NCBI RefSeq assembly: GCF_900112065.1 | Contig: NZ_FOKE01000003.1 | Location: forward strand, 176,052 to 240,051 | Source: Cohnella sp. OV330 | Lineage (GTDB): Bacteria; Bacillota; Bacilli; Paenibacillales; Paenibacillaceae | Direction of reading: 5' to 3' | DNA: 64,000 bases | Part shown: positions 8,702-16,329 of the stretch, piece after piece | How positions within the stretch are numbered: position 1 is the first letter of the stretch | Layout: the number at the start of each line of letters is the position of its first letter | Position numbers and translations under genes: made by a program | Notes under the pieces: model-generated | Told to the model about the DNA's origin: nothing | Seen by the model: the letters and a program-made list of their open reading frames with translations, nothing else | Database searches by the model: none

Positions 8702-10502
8702 GGTCGGTCGCTCCTTCGGCGTGATCGGGAAGAATGAAAGGCAGCCGGATCGTCACGGTCGTGCCCACGCCCTCGCTGCTGTCGATTTGAAGTCCATAGG
8801 CTTCTCCAAAAGAGAGCCGGATGCGTTCGTTCACGTTGCGCAGGCCGTACGATCCGTCCGTGTCCGCTTCGGCGGACCGCAAAAGCGTCGGCAGCCGCTC
8901 GGCGGATATGCCCGCGCCGTTGTCGATGACTTGGAGCACGATGCAGTCCGTCTCCTTGAATCCGAGCACGCGCAGCATGCCTTTGGACGGCTTCAGCTTT
9001 AGACCGTGGTAGATGGCGTTTTCAATCAGCGGTTGGACGGTGAGCTTGAGAATCGGGTAGCCCGCAATGTCGGGATCCACATCGATTTCAAAAGAGAAGA
9101 CGTCCGCGTACCGGATATGCTGGATGGCCAAGTAATCGCGGGAGATCTTCAGTTCCTCGCCGATCGTGATCATTTCGCGCCCTCGGCCGAGCGTGCCGCG
9201 GTAAAAGTCCGCCAGCGCCTTGGTCGCCCGTTGGGCTTCCTTCGCCCGGCCCATCTCGGTCAGCGCATAGACGACATCGAGCGTGTTATATAAGAAATGA
9301 GGCTTGATTTGCGCTTGAAAAAGCGCCAGCTCGTATTCGCGTTTTTTCCGTTGTTCCGTCTGAACGTTGTCCAGCAGCGCCTTGACGCGGCGCGTCATCT
9401 CGTTGAAGCCGGTAGCGAACAACCCCATCTCGTCGCGCGATTCGACGTTAAGCCGGGTGTCCAGATCCCCTTCCTGGAAGCTCTTCATGCTTCTGGCGAG
9501 CCGTACGATCGGATTCGCGATCCGCTTGGATAGCTGCAGTGCGCCGAGTACGGCAAAAAAACAACAGATCCCCGCGATGATCCAAAGGGTTTGCCGGATA
9601 CGGTCCAGATCCGTGGTGAGCGATTGAAGCGGGGTCGCGCTGACGAGCTTCCAGCCGAGCTGCGGAAAGCCGCGAATGGCAAGCAGCATGCGCTCCCCGC
9701 CGATCCGTTCGACTCCGGATGCCGTGACATGCGCGTTGACCCATTCGCGCAGGCCGACATCGGCGATCGGGCGCAGGAGCGGTTCGCGCGCGGAGGATAC
9801 GACGCTTCCCCCGGCGTCCGCGATAAAATAGCTGGCGGAAGGCTCGGCGTTCATGGCGCTGAGCACGGCGGAAATCCGGCTCTCCTCCATATTCAGAAAC
9901 AAAACGCCGAGCGTCGTGCCTGTATTGATGTCGACGATCTTCTTTCCCACGGTAAGGAGGGGGACGTCGGGGTCGACCGCCCACCCCTTGCGTTCGCGCA
10001 TGGGGAGCCATACGTTAATGCCGTTGGTCCGATCGAGATCCCCATACAAAAGAAGCGCTTCTTCGGAAGCACTTTGCGTCTCGAGCCGGGGATGAGAGCC
10101 GTACGTCCTGCCGCCGGCGTCGACGAAAATAGCGGAGTCTACGTCCGGGAAGACGAGGCGGGCAAGGCTGAGCTGCGTCGTGATCGCCGTATAGCGAGGC
10201 AGATCGAAGCCTTCGTCCGAAGCGGGCTTGCCGGCTACGGCACGATTCAGATTCAAGGACAGCATATTGGCGCAGCTGTCCAGATTGCCCAGCATGCCGC
10301 TTAGGCGATTAATGATCAGCGCCGAATTGTCGGCAAACGAATTGGCCGTCTTTTCTACGATGATTTTCGAATACGTCGCGTTTGCGGTGTACCCGAGCAC
10401 GATAAAGGGCAACACGAGCAGCGGCAAATAAACGAGCATGATCTTGGTGCGGATCCGCCGGTCGCGGACCCAACTATTTAACGTGCGAAGCATGGAAAGC
10501 AA
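8694..10502 (-). CDS. Sensor histidine kinase, YesM-type
   Basis: A 602-residue membrane kinase. The TTG at 10502 is preceded by GGGAG at about 9 nt; an ATG three codons later is an alternative. The first membrane segment (about 18-40) and the second (about 290-312) enclose a large extracellular sensing domain. A HAMP domain and the HisKA_7TM-like block follow, with the phospho-acceptor His in KPHFLYNTLD near residue 403. A HATPase domain completes the protein (VIDNGAG, YGLRNVNERI). It autophosphorylates on binding a ligand, or a ligand-loaded binding protein, and passes the phosphate to the overlapping response regulator. It is the first gene of the minus-strand sugar-uptake cluster. Confidence 0.94.
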   Translation of the reverse strand: MLSMLRTLNSWVRDRRIRTKIMLVYLPLLVLPFIVLGYTANATYSKIIVEKTANSFADNSALIINRLSGMLGNLDSCANMLSLNLNRAVAGKPASDEGFDLPRYTAITTQLSLARLVFPDVDSAIFVDAGGRTYGSHPRLETQSASEEALLLYGDLDRTNGINVWLPMRERKGWAVDPDVPLLTVGKKIVDINTGTTLGVLFLNMEESRISAVLSAMNAEPSASYFIADAGGSVVSSAREPLLRPIADVGLREWVNAHVTASGVERIGGERMLLAIRGFPQLGWKLVSATPLQSLTTDLDRIRQTLWIIAGICCFFAVLGALQLSKRIANPIVRLARSMKSFQEGDLDTRLNVESRDEMGLFATGFNEMTRRVKALLDNVQTEQRKKREYELALFQAQIKPHFLYNTLDVVYALTEMGRAKEAQRATKALADFYRGTLGRGREMITIGEELKISRDYLAIQHIRYADVFSFEIDVDPDIAGYPILKLTVQPLIENAIYHGLKLKPSKGMLRVLGFKETDCIVLQVIDNGAGISAERLPTLLRSAEADTDGSYGLRNVNERIRLSFGEAYGLQIDSSEGVGTTVTIRLPFILPDHAEGATDHD

Positions 10503-10597
10503 GGCAGCTCACTCCCGGGTCCAGTAGCGTATCGATCCATGCAAAATGGGGGGGCGCCGAAGGGCGGCGCTTATGGGCGTGCGTGCCTTCCGGCCGT

Positions 10598-11146
10598 CTA
10601 CAGACTTCTCCCCAGCAGCGTTCCGACTTGCTCGGCCATGACTCGCGGCGGATGGGGCATGCCGTTTTTGATCCACCATTCAATGATGCCGACATAGGCG
10701 GTCCCGGCATACTGCAGCATGACATCGTCCGTCAGATTCGTATTTCTGCCGCTATCCCGGTCGATCTCGTATTTGAAGCCTTCCATAAAAGAAGTGAGCA
10801 GCCGGGTTCGGAACGACGACGGGGCGCCCTTGCTAGCCAGCATGGTCGAGAAGAACAAATAATTTTTCTCGAAATATTCAAAATAAGGGACGAGCGCGTC
10901 CTTCCATTCCAATTCGCATGCCCATTCGTCCATTTCGCCCATTTCATTCAGGTGCGATTCGATGAGCCGATCCAGCAGGTCGAATTTGTCCTGATAATGA
11001 AGGTATATGGTGCCGCGATTTACGTCGGCCCGGTCCGCGATCTCCTGAATGGTGATGTCGTCGAAATTTTTCTCGGTCATCAGCTCGATCACGGCTTTTT
11101 TCAAAGCCTCCTGCGTTTTCGCGATTCTCCGATCCACTTTAACCAT
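10598..11146 (-). CDS. TetR/AcrR family transcriptional regulator
   Basis: A 182-residue repressor-type protein. Residues 9-55 form the TetR helix-turn-helix (ITIQEIADRADVNRGTIYLHYQDK), and the C-terminal two thirds is the helical ligand and dimer domain. The start has TAGGTGA upstream. It is transcribed away from the cupin gene at 11333 across a 186-bp gap holding two palindromes, so it probably represses that gene and itself. The inducer is unknown. There is no sign of disruption. Confidence 0.9.
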   Translation of the reverse strand: MVKVDRRIAKTQEALKKAVIELMTEKNFDDITIQEIADRADVNRGTIYLHYQDKFDLLDRLIESHLNEMGEMDEWACELEWKDALVPYFEYFEKNYLFFSTMLASKGAPSSFRTRLLTSFMEGFKYEIDRDSGRNTNLTDDVMLQYAGTAYVGIIEWWIKNGMPHPPRVMAEQVGTLLGRSL

Positions 11147-11193
11147 CGTCGTTCACCTAGCTTTCCGACATACTTAACACTTTTCGCAGATGC

Positions 11194-11207
11194 GTTCATC
11201 AATGAAC
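11194..11207. promoter_or_regulatory. Palindrome in the TetR/cupin intergenic region (first)
   Basis: GTTCATCAATGAAC has perfect 6-bp arms with a 2-bp centre and lies 48 bp from the TetR start. It is a candidate autoregulatory operator, with weaker positional support than the site at 11276-11289. Confidence 0.4.
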
Positions 11208-11267
11208 AGATCCCGGCGGATTGACCATTGAAACCGATGAATTCGATTATATAATAATAGACATGAG

Positions 11268-11296
11268 TTGACTATTCGAAATGTTTCGATTAGGTT
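11268..11296 (+). promoter_or_regulatory. Cupin-gene promoter with a palindrome in its spacer
   Basis: A -35 box TTGACT (11268-11273) and a weak -10 TAGGTT (11291-11296) are 17 bp apart. The spacer holds TCGAAATGTTTCGA (11276-11289), with perfect TCGAAA/TTTCGA arms. A TetR dimer bound there would block RNA polymerase. This links the divergent TetR gene to the cupin gene by position; binding is an inference. Confidence 0.6.
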
Positions 11297-11332
11297 ATGG
11301 AAAAGAATACAATTCGAACGGAGGAATGACGC

Positions 11333-11728
11333 ATGGAAATCAGGAGAGTAGGGTCGCAGCCTTCCGGCAAAGGACCTTCCGATTATTTTACCGGCACGGT
11401 GCGCATCGATCCGCTGTTCGAAGCGGGCGAGCCCGCTCGGGGAGCCGGCGCGAGCGTGACGTTCGAGCCGGGGGCGCGGACCGCATGGCACACGCATCCG
11501 CTCGGACAGACGCTGATCGTGACGGCTGGCGCGGGACGAGTGCAGCGCTGGGGCGGCGAGATCGAGGAGATCCGTCCCGGCGACGTCGTCTGGTTCCCGC
11601 CCGGCGAGAAGCACTGGCACGGCGCTTCGCCGACGACGGCGATGACGCATATCGCCATTCAGGAGCGGCTTGACGGCAAAGCGGTCGAATGGTTGGAGCA
11701 TGTGAGCGACGAGCAGTACGAGGGTTAA
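11333..11728 (+). CDS. Cupin-domain protein
   Basis: A 131-residue single-domain cupin with a GGAGG site before the ATG. The first cupin motif includes [14 protein letters not shown]; the second, [17 protein letters not shown], supplies further metal-ligand histidines. It resembles the small cupins annotated as quercetin-dioxygenase-like or (R)-mandelonitrile-lyase-like, which bind Mn, Fe or Zn; the actual reaction is not evident. It is a single-gene unit, divergent from a TetR regulator and closed by the terminator at 11742-11776, suggesting an inducible detoxification enzyme. Confidence 0.88.
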   Translation: MEIRRVGSQPSGKGPSDYFTGTVRIDPLFEAGEPARGAGASVTFEPGARTAWHTHPLGQTLIVTAGAGRVQRWGGEIEEIRPGDVVWFPPGEKHWHGASPTTAMTHIAIQERLDGKAVEWLEHVSDEQYEG

Positions 11729-11741
11729 GACGCAGCGACTG

Positions 11742-11776
11742 AAACGAGGACGGCAATCGGCCGCTCCTCGTTTTTC
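11742..11776 (+). terminator. Rho-independent terminator of the cupin gene
   Basis: AAACGAGGA (11742-11750) pairs with TCCTCGTTT (11765-11773), followed by a run of T. Confidence 0.88.
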
Positions 11777-12009
11777 CTGCTTCGCCGTTGCGAGCTTTCC
11801 CCCTACTGCCGATTTGGATAGGGTGCAGGAATATACAACTTTCACAGCGGAGCCTCATACCTTTTGTCGTTATTCATAGTTACGTTTTGCGCATTTAAAT
11901 GTCAAACTGAATCTCGGAGGGGGGTGTAAAGTCGATTTGTCGCAAGCAACATGCAGGACAGTCCCAACCGCAACAACATATGACTCTAACGAAGCGAGGG
12001 AACGAACTG

Positions 12010-15000
12010 ATGAGGCGAGAAATGCCTAGGAATGAGCGGACAGGCACCATGAAGTCCAAATTGTTCGGCTTGATATGCGCGGCGGCGATCGTCGTGCCGG
12101 TCATACCGGCGCCGAGCGCTTTTGCCGCGACGATAAATGTAACCGCTTTCGGAGCGAGCGGAAGCGACACGGCGGACGATCTGACGGCGATTCAGAACGC
12201 CGTCAATTCGGCGGCCGTCGGCGATACCGTGTATCTCCCTGCCGGCACTTATTATTTATCCGCCAACGTGAACGGCAAGACCGGCGTCAAGATCGCCGGC
12301 GCGGGACGCGATTCGACGACCGTAAAGATGACGTCGGGCTCCTCTTTCGACAAATTCTTCTACCTGCACAACGTGTCGAACGCGGAGATCGCGGACATGA
12401 CGCTAGACGGCAACGGCAGCACGACGCTGCTGTCGGCCATCACGTCCGAGTCGGGCGACGGCAATAAGATGCGTCATCTGCGGGTCAAGGACCTGGCCGC
12501 ATCCGCGGGCTTCGGTCCGTTCGCGCTGTACGGAATCGGCTCCACGCATCTCGAGATCTCGGACAACATCGTAACGAATACGGGCGTGAACTCCGATTGG
12601 GGCGGCGGCGTCCGCGTCGGTTGGGGCTCCAGCTATGCCCTCATCGAGAACAATACGATCGCCAATACCGGACGCGGGGGCATCTTCGTCAACGACGACA
12701 GCGCCTATGCGGTCGTACGCGGCAATACAGTGACGGGTACCGGCAAAAAGATGGAAGGGCTCGGTATCGAGCTGCATACGAACGCAGACTACTCCATTAT
12801 CGAGAATAACAACGTCGACCACTGGATCAGCGCCGTGCGTTCCAAGTACATCGCCGTCCGCAACAATGTCGTCAAGGCGAACGACGGTTCAGTGGGCAAC
12901 ATGGGCCTTGAGGTGATGGTCGATCACGGTGTCACGTCGGGCAATCTCGTAGACGGCGGTCAGCAGGTCGGCATGCAGCAGTCGCCGGGCACCGGCTACC
13001 AGCTGTGGAACTACAATACGGTCCAGAACATCGTCATGTGGGGCATGCAGCTCCAGGGCGCGGGGACCGGCCAGACGGAGCAATATCAATATTTCTACAA
13101 GAACACGTGGAAAAACGGGGCAGCGGGCAATCCTGCCGCCGCTTATCCCGGTTATGACGGCAACGCGGTCCGAATTCACGGCGATACCAAGAACATCGTA
13201 TTCGACGGCAACCAGATCTTGAACAACGGCCGCAAGGCGATCGAGATCACGACGGCCACCGGCACCGACCGGATCAGCTTTATTAATAATACGATCACCG
13301 GAAACGCCGGTCCGTCGATCGACCAATATCCGTCGTCCGCGGCGGATCTGGAGTGGAGCGGGAATACGGTCAGCGGCAACGGCACGAACACGCAGCTGAC
13401 GAGCCGCGGCTTCTCCGATCCGAAGCCGGTCGCGAACTTCACCGCGCCGCTCACGGTGCAGCTCGGCCAGCCGATCACGTTCACGAATACGTCGACCGAC
13501 AACGGCACGATCGTCGAGAACCTGTGGGATCTCGGCGAAGGCATCCCGGTGACGACGGCCAGCCCGACGTACACGTATCAGAAGGCGGGCACGTACAAAG
13601 TCATCCTGGGCGTCTGGGACAACGGCGGCCGCGCGAGCGTCAAGGAGCAGACGGTCACGGTCAACGCCGGACCGCCCGACACGACGGCGCCGTCCGCGCC
13701 GGGCAGCCTGAGCGCTGCGTCCAAGTCCAACGTGACGGTCACTCTCTCCTGGACGGCATCGACGGATAACGTCGCGGTCGTCGGCTACGATGTTTACAAA
13801 GGCGGCGTGTTGGTCGGCTCGACCACCGGCGCGACGACCTATACCGTGACGGGACTCACCCCTAGCACGGCATACAGCTTCACGGTCAAGGCAAAGGATG
13901 CCGCGGGCAACGTGTCTGCGGCGAGCAACACGCTGAACGTCACGACGGATGCCGGCGACACGCAGGCGCCGACCGCGCCGTCGGGCCTGACCTCCCCGGC
14001 GAAGACGGATACGAGCGTCAGCCTGTCCTGGACGGGCTCGACGGACAACGTGGGCGTCACCGGCTACAACATTTACAACGGCACGTCCTTGGTGGGCACG
14101 ACGACCGGCGCGACTGCTACGACCGTCACGCTGACCGGCTTGTCGACGAACACGACCTATTCGTTCACGGTCAAAGCGAAGGACGCGTCGAACAACCTGT
14201 CGGCCGCCAGCAATACGTTGACGGTGACGACCGATCCGGCCGCGAACTGGGTGAACTGCGCCGGAGAAAACAACCTGTGCTCGTTCTCCGGCACGAAGCA
14301 GGTGCGCTACGGCGCCGCAGGCAGCTACGCCTACGGAACCTACACGAATTCGGTCATGTGCTCCAACAACGCTTTCGGCACGGACCCTGCCCCAGGTCAA
14401 TACAAGACCTGCGACGTGAACCTGGCAGGCGGCGGCGGAGACACGCAGGCGCCGACGGCGCCAAGCGGCCTGACGTCCCCGTCCAAGACCTCGTCCAGCG
14501 TGAACCTGTCCTGGACCGCGTCCACGGACAATGTGGGCGTCACGGGCTACAACATTTACAATGGCAGCAGCCTCGCCGGATCGACGACCGGCGCGACGAC
14601 GTATACCGTCAGCGGCCTTAGCGCGAACACGGCATATGCCTTCACCGTCAAGGCAAAGGATGCCGCGGGCAATCTGTCGGCGGCGAGCGGCACGCTGAAC
14701 GTGACGACGAACGCTTCCTCCGACACACAGGCGCCGACGGCGCCGAGCGGTCTGACGTCCCCGTCCAAGACGTCGTCCAGCGTGAATCTGTCCTGGACCG
14801 CGTCGACGGACAACGTAGGCGTCACGGGCTACGATATCTACAACGGCAGCACCCTGGCCGGCTCCACGACGGGCGCGACGACGTATACCGTCAGCGGGCT
14901 GAGCGCGAGTACGGCATATACGTTCACCGTCAAGGCGAAGGATGCCGCTGGCAACCTCTCTGCGGCAAGCAGCGCGCTGAACGTGACGACGAACGCCGGC

Positions 15001-15426
15001 TCCACGCCGACGAACGGCCTGATCGGCACCTACTACGCAGGCAACTTCGGCACGCTGGCGATGACGCGGACCGACGCGACGATCGACTTCGACTGGGGCG
15101 ACGGCCGGCCGACCGGCGACGTGCCGGGCGAATGGTTCACGATTCGCTGGACGGGCAAAGTGCAGCCGCAGTATTCGGAGACCTACACGTTCTACACCGA
15201 TACGGACGATGGCGTCCGCCTGTGGGTGAACGGCCAGCAGTTGATCAACAACTGGGTATCCATGAACGGCGAGCTGAGCGCCACGATCACGCTGACCGCA
15301 GGCACGAAGTACGACATCGTCATGGAGTATCTCGAGAACGGCGGCAACGCGCACGCCAAGCTTTCCTGGTCCAGCGCGTCGCAGGCCAAACAGGTCGTAC
15401 CGACCGGCAGATTGTTCACGAGCTGA
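12010..15426 (+). CDS. Large secreted protein: parallel beta-helix (pectate-lyase-like), PKD, four FnIII, Cys module and PA14
   Basis: Start chosen at ATG 12010, 9 nt after GAGGG; an ATG at 11980 lacks a site. The product has 1138 residues. The signal peptide ends near APSAFA (residue 39). Residues 40-470 form a right-handed beta-helix with the pectate-lyase-3-like opening AFGASGSDTADDLTAIQNAV and repeated N-N-T rungs. A PKD domain (about 473-553), FnIII 1 and 2 (560-743) and a four-Cys module follow (about 745-807; CAGENNLCSFSGTKQVRYGA, with later MCSNN and KTCDV). Then come FnIII 3 and 4 (810-995) and a carbohydrate-binding PA14 domain (1000-1138). It is an extracellular polysaccharide-active enzyme, possibly a polysaccharide lyase or GH28/GH55-like hydrolase; the substrate is unresolved. 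It is monocistronic with its own terminator. Confidence 0.88.
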   Translation: MRREMPRNERTGTMKSKLFGLICAAAIVVPVIPAPSAFAATINVTAFGASGSDTADDLTAIQNAVNSAAVGDTVYLPAGTYYLSANVNGKTGVKIAGAGRDSTTVKMTSGSSFDKFFYLHNVSNAEIADMTLDGNGSTTLLSAITSESGDGNKMRHLRVKDLAASAGFGPFALYGIGSTHLEISDNIVTNTGVNSDWGGGVRVGWGSSYALIENNTIANTGRGGIFVNDDSAYAVVRGNTVTGTGKKMEGLGIELHTNADYSIIENNNVDHWISAVRSKYIAVRNNVVKANDGSVGNMGLEVMVDHGVTSGNLVDGGQQVGMQQSPGTGYQLWNYNTVQNIVMWGMQLQGAGTGQTEQYQYFYKNTWKNGAAGNPAAAYPGYDGNAVRIHGDTKNIVFDGNQILNNGRKAIEITTATGTDRISFINNTITGNAGPSIDQYPSSAADLEWSGNTVSGNGTNTQLTSRGFSDPKPVANFTAPLTVQLGQPITFTNTSTDNGTIVENLWDLGEGIPVTTASPTYTYQKAGTYKVILGVWDNGGRASVKEQTVTVNAGPPDTTAPSAPGSLSAASKSNVTVTLSWTASTDNVAVVGYDVYKGGVLVGSTTGATTYTVTGLTPSTAYSFTVKAKDAAGNVSAASNTLNVTTDAGDTQAPTAPSGLTSPAKTDTSVSLSWTGSTDNVGVTGYNIYNGTSLVGTTTGATATTVTLTGLSTNTTYSFTVKAKDASNNLSAASNTLTVTTDPAANWVNCAGENNLCSFSGTKQVRYGAAGSYAYGTYTNSVMCSNNAFGTDPAPGQYKTCDVNLAGGGGDTQAPTAPSGLTSPSKTSSSVNLSWTASTDNVGVTGYNIYNGSSLAGSTTGATTYTVSGLSANTAYAFTVKAKDAAGNLSAASGTLNVTTNASSDTQAPTAPSGLTSPSKTSSSVNLSWTASTDNVGVTGYDIYNGSTLAGSTTGATTYTVSGLSASTAYTFTVKAKDAAGNLSAASSALNVTTNAGSTPTNGLIGTYYAGNFGTLAMTRTDATIDFDWGDGRPTGDVPGEWFTIRWTGKVQPQYSETYTFYTDTDDGVRLWVNGQQLINNWVSMNGELSATITLTAGTKYDIVMEYLENGGNAHAKLSWSSASQAKQVVPTGRLFTS
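14440..14997 (+). repeat. Near-identical tandem FnIII-coding repeat, 282-bp period
   Basis: The third and fourth FnIII modules start at 14440 and 14722 and are close to identical at the DNA level (GACAC[GA]CAGGCGCCGACGG onward). The first two modules (from about 13690 and 13960) are clearly more diverged. This is a recent in-frame duplication within the gene. Confidence 0.85.
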
Positions 15427-15473
15427 TCTCCGATATCGAAGAACCGCGCATGTTTACGCGAATTTGCCGAACT

Positions 15474-15510
15474 AGCCGAATTCTGCCTTCGGGCGGATTC
15501 GGCTTGTTTT
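15474..15510 (+). terminator. Rho-independent terminator of the beta-helix protein gene
   Basis: AGCCGAAT (15474-15481) pairs with ATTCGGCT (15497-15504), with an inner GCC/GGC extension, followed by TGTTTTC. Confidence 0.75.
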
Positions 15511-15618
15511 CTGCGCGAAGCATCCGAGCGCGGCGCTTTTTTTGAATCGAGCAATCTGAAAGAAACGGCTCGCCCGGGCTGGGCTTATAATCGGACTATG
15601 ACAAAGGAGGAATGATTC

Positions 15619-16107
15619 ATGAGCCTGATCAAGCTGTTAAAGGAAGAGCTGCACCGTGAGGCGGCGTCTACCCGCCGTCTCATCGAGATTATACCCGAAG
15701 CAAGCCTGGCCTGGAGACCGCATGCCAAATCCATGTCGCTGGGACAGCTTGCCCTGCATTTGGCCGGCTTGTCCGAGGCTGTGGCCGCGATGCTGGCTTC
15801 CTCGTCGCATGAAGTTCCGACCGTTCCGCTGCCCGAAGCCGAATCCGTCCCGGAAATATTGGCGCTGTTGGAGCGTTCCACGGCGGCAGCGGCCGGCAAG
15901 ATCCGCGAGTGGAGCGACGATGATCTCCAGCAGCCCTTCAGCTGGACGCTGGGCGGCAAGGCGATCGCCTCGACCTCGCGATACGAGCAGGTCCGTTCGA
16001 CGCTTCTTAACCACTGCTATCATCATCGCGGGCAATTGACGGTCTATCTCCGCGTGCTCGACGTGCCGATTCCCGGCATTTACGGCCCGAGCGCAGACGA
16101 GCATTAG
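15619..16107 (+). CDS. DinB-family protein
   Basis: A 162-residue soluble four-helix-bundle protein preceded by AAAGGAGGAATGATTC. The family's metal-binding histidines are visible in LALHLAGL (about residue 47) and LLNHCYHHRGQ (near 133-138). DinB/YfiT-like proteins include thiol-dependent S-transferases and uncharacterised stress-induced metalloproteins; no specific reaction can be assigned. It stands alone between the beta-helix protein and the GH51 gene, with no shared promoter evident. Confidence 0.85.
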   Translation: MSLIKLLKEELHREAASTRRLIEIIPEASLAWRPHAKSMSLGQLALHLAGLSEAVAAMLASSSHEVPTVPLPEAESVPEILALLERSTAAAAGKIREWSDDDLQQPFSWTLGGKAIASTSRYEQVRSTLLNHCYHHRGQLTVYLRVLDVPIPGIYGPSADEH

Positions 16108-16329
16108 ACCCGCCGCCTTTCTCGCTTGCCTCTCAAATGAGACATTCACGACAGCCCAGTCGTCCAGTCGGACGGCATGGGCCATTTGTCTTTTCATGCC
16201 ATTAAATTTCGCATCATCGGTCAGGTTTTTCTCGATCATCGATCATTTACGGTGCGAAATAAAGATGAGATTCTATTGATACAGAACACGCGTTGCATGC
16301 GGCGAATGACACAAAGGAGCGAATCGAAG

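Noticed and set aside
12889..15354. An 821-codon open frame on the minus strand
   Set aside because: It mirrors the FnIII/PA14 coding strand of the secreted protein. Its Arg/Ala/Val-rich, low-complexity composition and lack of a ribosome site mark it as a shadow of GC-rich codons.
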